From Desulfurococcales archaeon ex4484_204 (lineage in GTDB: Archaea; Thermoproteota; Thermoprotei_A; Sulfolobales; NBVN01): DNA of 10,295 nucleotides. The stretch is taken from positions 1-10,295 of the forward strand of contig NJEF01000063.1 of assembly GCA_002255065.1 (NCBI GenBank), in the 5' to 3' direction. This document shows positions 1-5,927 of this stretch, in pieces. Both the position numbers and the translations under genes were made by a program. The notes beneath the pieces are model-generated. The model did not search any database, was not told the origin of the DNA, and saw nothing but the letters and a program-made list of their open reading frames with translations. Position 1 is the stretch's first letter; each line of letters starts with the position of its first letter.

Positions 1-479
1 ACGTATATCTTTCCTTTGTAGTACGTGACTACGTACTCTGTTGCTAGTGCTACCGGCATGCTCGACAGCCTAGTCCAGGAATCAGTAGAAGGATCATAGA
101 CATCCAGGATGTTAAGGACCCTAGCACCAAGGAAGACCCTACCCCCTACTACGAATACGTGTGTTCCGTTGGAAGCTGCCCCGAACTCGGAGCGTCCAGG
201 GCTAGGTAGTGCAGCAGCTAGGGACCAGGTATCCGTCGTGGTGTTATATACAAGAACAGTTTGCGTGTCCTCTAGGGATGTGTCGTTGAAACCCCCGATA
301 ACGTATATCGCTTCACCCACCGCTGCAGCTGCAAAACCCTCTCGATGAAGGGGCATATCGCTTAACCTCTCCCACGGGCCTAAATGCAGGTAGCACGCAA
401 CAGTTACCATGGGGGCTAGCGCTAGCAGTAGCGATGCCGCCACTACGAAGGCTAGGTCCCTAGCCCTCAATAGCCACAC
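1..479 (-). CDS. Kelch-repeat exported/membrane-anchored protein, N-terminal part (cut by window edge)
   Basis: Read on the minus strand from a GTG at 477-479, the frame stays open to the window start (159 codons), so the C-terminus is missing. Residues 5-8 (RARD) precede a hydrophobic stretch at about 9-31, a signal peptide or signal anchor. Kelch repeats follow: GG at 62-63 with Y78 and W85, then GG at 112-113 with Y128 and W135, spaced about 50 residues apart as in Kelch beta-propellers. Repeats of this kind (IYVIGG...VYN...TDTW) usually form six or seven blades that bind proteins or sugars. The inference is an extracytoplasmic propeller; the ligand is unknown. A TATA-like box at 506-511 places transcription close to the GTG, supporting a leaderless start. 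The Cys at 29 sits in a weakly lipobox-like TVAC, which I do not rely on. Confidence 0.8.
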   Translation of the reverse strand, partial: MWLLRARDLAFVVAASLLLALAPMVTVACYLHLGPWERLSDMPLHREGFAAAAVGEAIYVIGGFNDTSLEDTQTVLVYNTTTDTWSLAAALPSPGRSEFGAASNGTHVFVVGGRVFLGARVLNILDVYDPSTDSWTRLSSMPVALATEYVVTYYKGKIY

Positions 480-504
480 CGTGTTAGTAATGGGGTAGAG
501 CTTC

Positions 505-512
505 CTTTTAAG
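505..512 (-). promoter_or_regulatory. TATA-like box for the Kelch gene
   Basis: The minus strand reads CTTAAAAG here, centred about 30 bases before the GTG at 477-479. That is close to the spacing expected for a leaderless crenarchaeal transcript. Confidence 0.45.
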
Positions 513-675
513 GCAGTAGGTAGCTAGGGGTTGAAATATTAGGTTGTAGCTTTCTGTATTGTGGTGTGTCTTTTAGCACCTCTGGGAAGCATAAACTAAT
601 TAATTTGAGGTCCATGTTAATTGCGCCTCTCGGGTGGGGGGAGACCGTGACGAACCCAACAACACCCAAAACAGT

Positions 676-690
676 ACAATAAAAAGATAG
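676..690 (-). terminator. T-rich possible terminator of the translin-like gene
   Basis: The minus strand reads CTATCTTTTTATTGT about 85 bases after the translin-like stop codon. Archaeal RNA polymerase terminates at T-runs without needing a hairpin. This is suggestive only. Confidence 0.3.
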
Positions 691-770
691 ATGAAGACAC
701 GGCTCAGGCGAACGGCTTAAAATTACCTTGTATGCGTAGCTGGGTAGCACTAGGGCTTATGGGGGTTGAG

Positions 771-1412
771 CTAACGTGTTTGCAGTGTGCTGAGCTTCCT
801 TATTAGCTCGATCCTTAGCTGCATATCCGTTAGGAACGATCTAAGGCTCTCAACGATGCTCCTGGAGACATCGATCTTCCTCCTAACCCCCGGTATTAAG
901 GCCTCCGGGTAGCTGAGGTTCTTTGCGGACTCGTAGATTGCTTCAGCAACCTTGAACAGGTTCCAGGCCTCAGCGATGTTGCCTCCTTTAAGGATGTCTA
1001 GGATTCGTCTCTTAATCTCGCCGACTAGGTCGAGGAGGCCCTGGAGGTACGGCACTGGGTGGACGCCTAGCTCTTCATGGGTTAACACCCTACCGCTAGT
1101 TACTATGGAGTACAGGAGCTCAGCTTCGACGTACTCTGAGAGAGCTCCGTAGAGCAGGTTCGAGTACAAGAGCTCGGGATGACTACTTAAAAACGATGTA
1201 AGGGATCTGACTGAGTTCCTTAGGGCTTCCAACTTTAGGGCGGCGGTGCTTAGGTCGCCTGAATGGATCTTAACGATTATGGAGCCTGACTCCCTAATAA
1301 TCCCCCTAACCTCCCTAATAACCCTCTCCCTAACACCGTCCTTAACCTTAAGGAAGGAGTCAACCAGCGATACAGCCTTCCCTATATCCTCCTCTATAGC
1401 CATCGCGACCAC
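771..1412 (-). CDS. Translin/Trax-like family protein, probable RNA-cleaving nuclease
   Basis: This 213-residue, almost entirely helical protein matches archaeal translin/Trax-like proteins in length and in several segments. These are SEYVEAELL at 92-100, YLQGLLDLVGEIKRR at 122-136, an EAW..F..AEAIYE..KNL.YPEAL stretch at about 148-172, and the closing VRRKIDVSRSIVE at 176-188. In Trax the metal-binding catalytic acids include two Glu in an EYVEA motif plus an Asp further on. E93, E96 and D128 are the natural counterparts, so an active single-stranded RNA endonuclease is likely, though the substrate in archaea is unclear. The family forms closed ring-like oligomers. The start is GTG at 1410-1412, chosen because a TTTAAAA box (1434-1440) lies 25 bases upstream, giving a leaderless message. 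The ATG three codons in (1401-1403) is the alternative. It is a single gene with its own promoter. Confidence 0.85.
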   Translation of the reverse strand: MVAMAIEEDIGKAVSLVDSFLKVKDGVRERVIREVRGIIRESGSIIVKIHSGDLSTAALKLEALRNSVRSLTSFLSSHPELLYSNLLYGALSEYVEAELLYSIVTSGRVLTHEELGVHPVPYLQGLLDLVGEIKRRILDILKGGNIAEAWNLFKVAEAIYESAKNLSYPEALIPGVRRKIDVSRSIVESLRSFLTDMQLRIELIRKLSTLQTR

Positions 1413-1433
1413 GGATTCACTACGGTTTTGAGG

Positions 1434-1440
1434 TTTTAAA
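1434..1440 (-). promoter_or_regulatory. TATA box for the translin-like gene
   Basis: The minus strand reads TTTAAAA, centred 25 bases before the GTG start at 1410-1412. This spacing favours a leaderless transcript beginning at the GTG. Confidence 0.6.
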
Positions 1441-1517
1441 GCTGGTGTGTTAGGGCTCGTTATTAACCCTGCTTTGCAGTAATCGTTCTAGCTTAATGGC
1501 ATGCATCCCTACCGGGT

Positions 1518-2567
1518 TTAAAACTTCACTACATTGTAACAGCTTGCCTTCCTTAACCTGTCCATTACTGATATCCCGAGCCCCTTCTCCTCAAAGCCCT
1601 CAACGATAGCTATGTCGACGTTAAGCCTGTCTACGTCTCTCAGTACCTTAAAGAGCTTCCTACCCACGCTAAATAGGTCTCTCCTAGACCCTAGCGATAA
1701 GACCTTAACACCTACGCCTAGATCGCCATAGTGTTGACAGGTCTCCAGCGATGCTATAACAGCTACCCTTAACCTTTTAGAGACATTCTTCTTAACCACC
1801 TCCTTAACCCTCCTTACGTAGCTTCTCAAGTCACTGTAGTCCCTGGCCTCAACAACTATGATTGGGGTTCGGGGAGCGTAGCGCCTCATCCTACCAGTTA
1901 CTGGGCTTTTCACTAACGGCCTGACACGTACTTCTACGTTGAGAACTCTCTCGATAGCTTCAGGGGGTATGGCCCCGGGTCTGAGGATTTCCGGGGGCTC
2001 CGCTGTGATGTCTATGATCGTTGATTCAAGCCCGTAGATGGTCTCCCCACCGTCAATGATTACATCGACCTTACCGTAGAGGTCCTGTATGACGTGTTCA
2101 GCTGTTGTCGGGCTAGGCTTCCCGGAGAGGTTAGCGCTCGGTGCGACTAGTGCTGTCCTGGATAGCTCGATGAGTTTTAAAGCTATTGGGTTAGCGGGCA
2201 TCCTAACAGCTACTGTGTCGAGCCCCGCAGTAACCTCCTGAGGAAGATCCTCCTTCCTTTTAAGCACTAGTGTCAGGGGGCCTGGCCAGCTCCATCTAAT
2301 TAGCTTCCAGGCGCGCTCGGGAATGCTTAAAGCCACCTCGCCGAGCTGGTTAAGGCTAGCTATGTGGACTATTAATGGGTTATTAGGGGGCCTGCCCTTT
2401 ACCTTGAACACCCTCCTTACAGCCTCTTCGTTGAAGGCATCAGCTCCGAGCCCGTAAACTGTTTCCGTCGGGAACGCTACCAGGCCCCCCGCCTTAATAA
2501 CCCTAGCGCACTCTATTAGCACGTGAGCATCCGGGTTGTCAGGGCTTACCCTAACAACCTTAGTCAC
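1518..2567 (-). CDS. sua5: Threonylcarbamoyl-AMP synthase Sua5 (tRNA t6A biosynthesis)
   Basis: The product makes L-threonylcarbamoyladenylate from threonine, bicarbonate and ATP. The KEOPS complex then uses this to form t6A at position 37 of ANN-decoding tRNAs. It is a full-length two-domain Sua5 of 349 residues. The N-terminal YrdC domain (about 12-205) carries PTETVYGLG at 33-41, the KVKGRP basic motif at 55-60, SANLSG at 144-149 and ESTIID at 181-186. A linker ending in YAPRTP (230-235) leads to the Rossmann-like Sua5 domain (about 236-349). The linker is unusual: SPVTGRMRRYAP replaces the common SPGMKxxHYAP. The start is GTG (2565-2567); a GGGGTGG tract just upstream may serve as ribosome binding site, with a weak CTTAAG box at 2601-2606. 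By coincidence or not, tRNA-Asn, an ANN-decoding substrate, is encoded in the same window. Confidence 0.93.
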   Translation of the reverse strand: MTKVVRVSPDNPDAHVLIECARVIKAGGLVAFPTETVYGLGADAFNEEAVRRVFKVKGRPPNNPLIVHIASLNQLGEVALSIPERAWKLIRWSWPGPLTLVLKRKEDLPQEVTAGLDTVAVRMPANPIALKLIELSRTALVAPSANLSGKPSPTTAEHVIQDLYGKVDVIIDGGETIYGLESTIIDITAEPPEILRPGAIPPEAIERVLNVEVRVRPLVKSPVTGRMRRYAPRTPIIVVEARDYSDLRSYVRRVKEVVKKNVSKRLRVAVIASLETCQHYGDLGVGVKVLSLGSRRDLFSVGRKLFKVLRDVDRLNVDIAIVEGFEEKGLGISVMDRLRKASCYNVVKF

Positions 2568-2647
2568 TACCCACCCCTACTAACCTGCCCTACTGCAGTA
2601 CTTAAGCTATAGTCAGCGAATAAACGATATAACTCGTAGCACCGTAA

Positions 2648-2653
2648 TTTTAT
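2648..2653 (+). promoter_or_regulatory. TATA-like box for the membrane protein gene
   Basis: TTTTAT is centred about 22-23 bases before the TTG at 2673-2675. A stop codon in the same frame at 2658-2660 leaves no better upstream start, so transcription beginning at or next to the TTG is plausible. Confidence 0.5.
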
Positions 2654-2672
2654 GTGTTGAAGGGTTGGTAGG

Positions 2673-3314
2673 TTGGTTAGGGGGGTTAAGAAGGCGTTAC
2701 TTAAATTCGCTGTTGTTAGGGCTTTAAGGTACGTTATAGCCTATGTAGGTGGGGTTAATGCTCTACTAGCTACTACCTACTCCCTAATGCTTACCCACGC
2801 CCCCAGCGTTGTTCAGGAGGGTGTTAAAGGTATTGAAGCATTGGCTAGGATGTATGTAGCGCTCCTATACAACGTAGCCGGCCATGAGGTCATAATCTTT
2901 ATAGCCCCGTGGGTTGTTTCTGGCTTTATAACTGGTTTTATCGCTGGCAGTAAGCTTAGGGGCGCTATAAGCTCGATACTCATAGTATTGATCCCATTAG
3001 CGATAACAGCACTGCTATCGTCAGGGGTGATAACCTATGATGTAGAGCCGTTTACTAAGCTAGTACCCCAAACGGATAGCAACGTAGTGGCTAATGTCTC
3101 GAACCTTCTCACTAAGATCCTTAAGGGCAGGTATGAAGTCCTGCTAGCTAGCGAGTACATAGTGAAGCTCTACGCAGTACTAGCTACACTAGCAGCTACG
3201 GGGATCGTCGGTGGCTACGTAGGGAGCCTAATGAGGAGGTACATATTATATGTAGTAGGTATAGCAATAGCGATAGCGCTAAGCATGGTGATATTACTAT
3301 TAATCAGAACATAA
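2673..3314 (+). CDS. Polytopic membrane protein of unknown function
   Basis: I do not recognise a family. The 213-residue product has a basic N-terminus (VRGVKKALLK) and about five hydrophobic segments, at roughly 18-38, 72-92, 98-118, 162-184 and 190-211. Between the third and fourth lies a polar loop (about 121-160) containing DVEPFTKLVPQTDSN, probably on one face of the membrane. No catalytic motif, Walker box or transporter signature is visible. The start is TTG; an in-frame TGA at 2658-2660 limits the choice, and the TATA-like box at 2648-2653 fits a leaderless message. It stands alone, divergent from Sua5 across a 105-base gap. The coding is convincing from consistent membrane-protein composition and codon use like its neighbours, but the function stays open. 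Confidence 0.8.
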   Translation: MVRGVKKALLKFAVVRALRYVIAYVGGVNALLATTYSLMLTHAPSVVQEGVKGIEALARMYVALLYNVAGHEVIIFIAPWVVSGFITGFIAGSKLRGAISSILIVLIPLAITALLSSGVITYDVEPFTKLVPQTDSNVVANVSNLLTKILKGRYEVLLASEYIVKLYAVLATLAATGIVGGYVGSLMRRYILYVVGIAIAIALSMVILLLIRT

Positions 3315-3391
3315 AAAACATGGAAAATACCAGTCCTTAACGCTTCTAAGACGTAATATTGCTGGTATAAACCATGAAGCTAAAGCATACA

Positions 3392-3403
3392 TTATGGCCA
3401 TAA
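3392..3403. repeat. Perfect 12-base palindrome TTATGGCCATAA
   Basis: The sequence is its own reverse complement. In an AT-rich gap it could be a dimeric regulator site or chance; it is not placed at a recognised promoter. Confidence 0.3.
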
Positions 3404-3796
3404 GATTCTACAACGTTATAAGCCCTATAGCCTAAAATTGCGGCTAACGGTCCAGGCAGAATTAATGGTTCTTTAAAGGGGAATAGAAGGGTGGATGGTT
3501 ACTATGCCTGCCGAAACCCTGTTATGGTAGCTATGCCTATCAGCATCACTTCACCATTATATAAATGCATTAGCGGGTATAGCTAAAGTGCTAATAAGCT
3601 TACTGACTAGATAGCTAACGTTAAAATCAGTATATCACTAGCAATGGGACGAAAACCTAAATATAAACTCCTCATTAGGTCCGGCAATTCATAATAAAAT
3701 AGTGTTTCCCGCTGAACGAGCGAAATACCATAAAACACGCTACCATAGGGTAACACAAAATTATCATGTATAATTTCCAGAAAATAAGCTAAATAT

Positions 3797-3804
3797 CTTA
3801 AAAG
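3797..3804 (+). promoter_or_regulatory. TATA-like box for the GIY-YIG gene
   Basis: CTTAAAAG is centred about 31 bases before the ATG at 3832. A GAGGT stretch at 3820-3824 could be a Shine-Dalgarno sequence 7 bases before the ATG if transcription starts slightly upstream. Confidence 0.4.
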
Positions 3805-3831
3805 CTATAGACTCTAGTAGAGGTAGCTAAA

Positions 3832-4350
3832 ATGATTAAATATTCTGATATTATTGATGAATTTCTAAACGTTACTCGCAACTGTAAAGGCTGTAAGAGT
3901 ATCAATAAAATGTTAAGAGTTTACTCTCTACTGAACTTAAAAGAAAAACCTGCTGTTTACGCAATATACGTACGTAAAGATAAGAACCGATGCGAACCTG
4001 CGTACGTAGGCTCAACAGGTAATATGCGAAGACGCTTTACAGAACTTATAGGGTTTGAGCATACGTTTACTTGGAGACTTCTCGTAAGATTTTTAGAGAT
4101 GGAAATAGGAGGAGCAGTTAAAGAGAAAGAGGCAAGAAACATACTAAATCGTAATAAAAAGTTAAGGAGAAGGATCGCCAAAAGTATGGAGAGGGTATTA
4201 AGTAAAATGTGTATAAAGATAAAATATGTTTCAAAATCAGGGGAAGCTGAGGATTTAGAGGAACTCCTGAATGAACATCTACAGCCTCTTAAGCCTCACG
4301 TAAAAAGATCTAGAACATTAAAAAGAGTGCTTAAGCTCATTGAATATTAG
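3832..4350 (+). CDS. GIY-YIG nuclease-like protein
   Basis: The 172-residue product has a divergent GIY-YIG core. The GIY half is AVYAIYV at 41-47, the YIG half is YVGST at 58-62, and the conserved arginine region is NMRRRF at 64-69. A downstream acidic helix (EAEDLEELLNEHLQPLKP, 138-155) matches the usual catalytic-Glu/L-x-P element, with E143 or E144 the likely catalytic residue. The first half has Val instead of Gly, so activity is probable but not certain. The N-terminal 40 residues include a CKGC pair (18-21). The C-terminus is strongly basic, fitting DNA binding. It uses AAA, AGA and CGA/CGT codons freely, unlike the AGG/AAG preference of its neighbours, and sits in an AT-rich stretch beside tRNA-Asn, which suggests transfer. 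Alternatives are a homing-type, restriction-type or repair nuclease; no partner gene is present. Confidence 0.72.
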   Translation: MIKYSDIIDEFLNVTRNCKGCKSINKMLRVYSLLNLKEKPAVYAIYVRKDKNRCEPAYVGSTGNMRRRFTELIGFEHTFTWRLLVRFLEMEIGGAVKEKEARNILNRNKKLRRRIAKSMERVLSKMCIKIKYVSKSGEAEDLEELLNEHLQPLKPHVKRSRTLKRVLKLIEY

Positions 4351-4510
4351 GAATTAATCCTTCTTTTATAGTTCAAAACACCGTTCATACGTAGGAGTGC
4401 ACTTTTATAATGTTATTAAAGATATTGAAAAGCCTTAGAGCTTAAAGCTACTACATGAAAAACTCTTGGAAATATCCCCCTCCCTGGTAAGGTAATATCG
4501 AAAGTTATTG

Positions 4511-4586
4511 TGGCGCCGGGGGGAGGACTCGAACCTCCGACCACCGGGTTAACAGCCCGGCGCTCTACCGGCTGAGCTACCCCGGC
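4511..4586 (-). tRNA. tRNA-Asn (anticodon GTT), CCA encoded
   Basis: The minus strand folds into a complete cloverleaf: acceptor GCCGGGG/CCCCGGC, U8, D-stem GCTC/GAGC, anticodon arm CCGGG-CTGTTAA-CCCGG giving anticodon GTT, five-base variable loop, T-arm GGAGG-TTCGAGT-CCTCC, discriminator G. The gene body is 73 bases (4514-4586) and the 3' CCA is encoded at 4511-4513. No intron is present. A TTTAAA box lies about 29 bases upstream (4613-4618). Its 3' end faces the AT-rich GIY-YIG segment. Confidence 0.97.
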
Positions 4587-4612
4587 GCCGAGTTCAAGTT
4601 GCTATTGGGGGT

Positions 4613-4618
4613 TTTAAA
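4613..4618 (-). promoter_or_regulatory. TATA box for tRNA-Asn
   Basis: The minus strand reads ATTTAAAAC around this point, centred about 29 bases before the tRNA 5' end. This is typical archaeal TBP-dependent tRNA promoter spacing. Confidence 0.6.
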
Positions 4619-4661
4619 TAATACCCTAATTATGTCGGTAGTAGCTCTAATATAGCTTTCC

Positions 4662-5390
4662 TTAAGGGTTACTGGCCCCGCTCCTTAACTGTTTTAATAG
4701 GTTGCTAGCGAACTCCATGAAGCCCCTGGATGAGGGGGCATCGGTAACTACGTCAGCGACCTCCTTAAGCCCTCTATCGGCGTTACCTACAGCTACTAAT
4801 ACGTCGCAGACGCTCCTCATTGGTAGGTCTGTTTCCGAGTCACCTATGCAGTACTTAAGGGAGTTGTTAAGCCCTAGGGAGTCTATGATGGCCCACATCC
4901 CCACGTCCTTACTGCACCCCTCTGGTAGTAGGTGCACTGCGTAGCCGCTGCTTACAGCCTTAACACCCTTAAACCCCAGCTCCTTAAGCGCCCTCGAAAC
5001 AGTGCTTAGGGCTCTATCCTCGCTACCAACCCACTTAATAGCCCTATCACAGAGCCTGAAGCGGTTCTGCCATGAATCCCTTAAAAACCCACCGCCATAC
5101 CTTAACACCTCAGCTACAGCCTCCCTAACAACCTCGCAGCCACTACACACAACCCTTACATCCCTATCAAAAACGACAGCGCCGTTCTCAGCGACAACCA
5201 CGCCTCCAAGACCTAGATACAGGGATAAACCCCTCAATACAGGCACGGAGTTACCTGAAACAAGCACTACTAGGAAACCCCTTAAGGAGAGCTCCCTCAA
5301 AAACTTAGCAGCCCCTAGGTCAATATAGGATGCAGCCCTACTAGGCGTTAGAGTCCCGTCAACATCCGTGAACAGCACGTAGGGATACAT
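4662..5390 (-). CDS. HAD-superfamily phosphatase, archaeal phosphoglycolate phosphatase type
   Basis: The 242-residue product has all four HAD motifs: FTDVDGTLT with nucleophile D9 and acid D11, the serine motif VSGNS (S45), a lysine in GCSKDVG (K161), and IGDSETDLPM (D184, D188). A cap domain inserted between motifs II and III (about 75-155) makes this class IIB, and the length fits the archaeal phosphoglycolate phosphatase family, which removes phosphate from 2-phosphoglycolate. Sugar phosphatases and mannosyl-3-phosphoglycerate phosphatase share this fold, so the substrate is inferred. The cap contains a CSGC pair (82-85). The start is ATG at 5388-5390 with a GGTG about 8 bases upstream and a TATA-like box at 5421-5430. 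It is transcribed divergently from Cren7 and toward tRNA-Asn. Confidence 0.85.
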   Translation of the reverse strand: MYPYVLFTDVDGTLTPSRAASYIDLGAAKFLRELSLRGFLVVLVSGNSVPVLRGLSLYLGLGGVVVAENGAVVFDRDVRVVCSGCEVVREAVAEVLRYGGGFLRDSWQNRFRLCDRAIKWVGSEDRALSTVSRALKELGFKGVKAVSSGYAVHLLPEGCSKDVGMWAIIDSLGLNNSLKYCIGDSETDLPMRSVCDVLVAVGNADRGLKEVADVVTDAPSSRGFMEFASNLLKQLRSGASNP

Positions 5391-5420
5391 ACCAGCACCA
5401 AAGAGGACGTGTAGCCAGGG

Positions 5421-5430
5421 CTAAAAATAT
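5421..5430 (-). promoter_or_regulatory. TATA-like box for the HAD phosphatase
   Basis: The minus strand reads ATATTTTTAG, about 35 bases before the ATG. This predicts a short leader that includes the GGTG Shine-Dalgarno-like element. Confidence 0.45.
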
Positions 5431-5488
5431 GTAGCGAGAACCTCAGTATCACTTAGCGTTAACACACATAAAATTTTTAATCAAACAA

Positions 5489-5658
5489 TTATATAAATAT
5501 AAAGAGATAGTAATTAAGCAACGTCAACCTAAATAATATTGCTGAAGAAATACTTCAAAAATACCTAAAGATATATACATGGAGATTCAAGAGGTTATGG
5601 TGAAGATGTCAAGTAATTCTTAACATCTACTTAACCAAATGAACCATGGTGATAAAAT
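5489..5658 (+). promoter_or_regulatory. Cren7 upstream region: tandem TATA boxes, hairpin, ribosome binding site
   Basis: Two strong TATA-like stretches lie upstream of Cren7: TTATATAAATATAAAG at 5489-5504 and AAAGATATATAC at about 5567-5578. Starts from them would give leaders of roughly 140 and 58 bases, unlike the leaderless neighbours. The leader contains an inverted pair AGATGT (5604-5609) / ACATCT (5623-5628), a weaker one TGAAG (5543-5547) / CTTCA (5553-5557), and an eight-codon frame 5597-5623. A good Shine-Dalgarno element GGTGAT (5648-5653) stands five bases before the Cren7 ATG and decides that start. Confidence 0.5.
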
Positions 5659-5844
5659 ATGCCGAGGAAGCCACCTGTTAAGGTAAAGGATCCAACCACG
5701 GGTAAAGAGGTAGAGCTAGTACCAGAGAAGGTCTGGGTTCTAGCTCCAAGGGGTAGGAAGGGAGTTAAGATAGGCCTGTTTAAGAGCCCGGAGACAGGGA
5801 AGTACTTCAGGGCTAAAGTACCCGATGAGTACCCTGTAAGCTAA
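5659..5844 (+). CDS. cren7: Chromatin protein Cren7
   Basis: This is a small basic DNA-binding protein that coats and bends crenarchaeal chromosomal DNA. The 61-residue product follows known Cren7 almost throughout: PVKVK near the N-terminus, ELVPEKVWVLAPRGRKGVKI at 19-38, then GLFKSPETGKYFRAKVPDEY. The residues known to contact DNA in Cren7 are kept, including W26, the intercalating L28, P30, R33, V36, I38, K42, Y49 and R51. Its length equals the family norm of about 60. The ATG at 5659 is set by GGTGAT at 5648-5653. It is expected to be abundant, which fits its strong and complex upstream region. It is specific to crenarchaea and their close relatives and is the best taxonomic marker here. 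Confidence 0.97.
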   Translation: MPRKPPVKVKDPTTGKEVELVPEKVWVLAPRGRKGVKIGLFKSPETGKYFRAKVPDEYPVS

Positions 5845-5860
5845 GGGGCTTAAATTAAAC

Positions 5861-5872
5861 CTCTTTTTACCT
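5861..5872 (+). terminator. T-run terminator after Cren7
   Basis: CTCTTTTTACCT, with a T5 run at 5864-5868, lies about 20 bases after the Cren7 stop and before the promoter of the next gene. This fits an archaeal poly-T terminator. Confidence 0.45.
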
Positions 5873-5893
5873 CCCTACTCATAGGTACTTCTA

Positions 5894-5900
5894 GTTAAAT
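5894..5900 (+). promoter_or_regulatory. TATA-like box for the metallophosphoesterase
   Basis: GTTAAAT is centred about 31 bases before the ATG at 5928. A transcript starting about 26 bases downstream would begin after the in-frame TTG at 5913, so this box favours the ATG. Confidence 0.4.
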
Positions 5901-5927
5901 GTAGCCTGACCATTGATTGGTGCTATT

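Larger units (their letters stand above)
480..770. other. Intergenic stretch between the Kelch and translin-like genes
   Basis: Both flanking genes are on the minus strand. On that strand this stretch holds the end of the translin-like transcript, including a T-rich run (TTTTTATTG, about 677-685) that could terminate it, and the promoter of the Kelch gene near its low-coordinate end. I saw no RNA gene, C/D guide-RNA boxes or repeats. An 80-codon minus-strand frame (508-750) was judged not to be a gene. Confidence 0.5.
3315..3831. other. AT-rich 517-base gap without a recognisable gene
   Basis: The base composition becomes clearly AT-richer just after 3314 and stays so through the following gene. 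Stop codons interrupt all frames and I recognise no protein fragment. It contains a perfect 12-base palindrome TTATGGCCATAA (3392-3403), a 9-base inverted pair TATGGTAGC (3523-3531) / GCTACCATA (3739-3747), a short inverted pair ATACCAG (3327-3333) / CTGGTAT (3362-3368) and several TATA-like stretches, for example 3557-3565. No CRISPR repeats, tRNA or clear C/D-box RNA were seen. Confidence 0.5.

Noticed and set aside
508..750. An 80-codon minus-strand reading frame starting at GTG 748-750
   Set aside because: The product does not look protein-like, has no ribosome binding site, and its end overlaps the TATA-like box of the Kelch gene.
3102..3112. A 9-base match CTCGAACCT to the T-arm of tRNA-Asn, considered as an attachment-site copy
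   Set aside because: It lies inside the membrane protein gene in good frame, does not extend to the tRNA 3' end and is short enough to be chance.
3504..3565. A possible minus-strand C/D-box RNA or 14-codon peptide downstream of a TTTATATA box
   Set aside because: The C box is imperfect (GTGATGC), no convincing D box pairing was found, and the peptide is too short to judge.
5597..5623. An eight-codon frame (MVKMSSNS) as the true 5' part of Cren7
   Set aside because: It is out of frame with Cren7, ends in a stop, and Cren7 already has a full-length N-terminus and a strong ribosome binding site.
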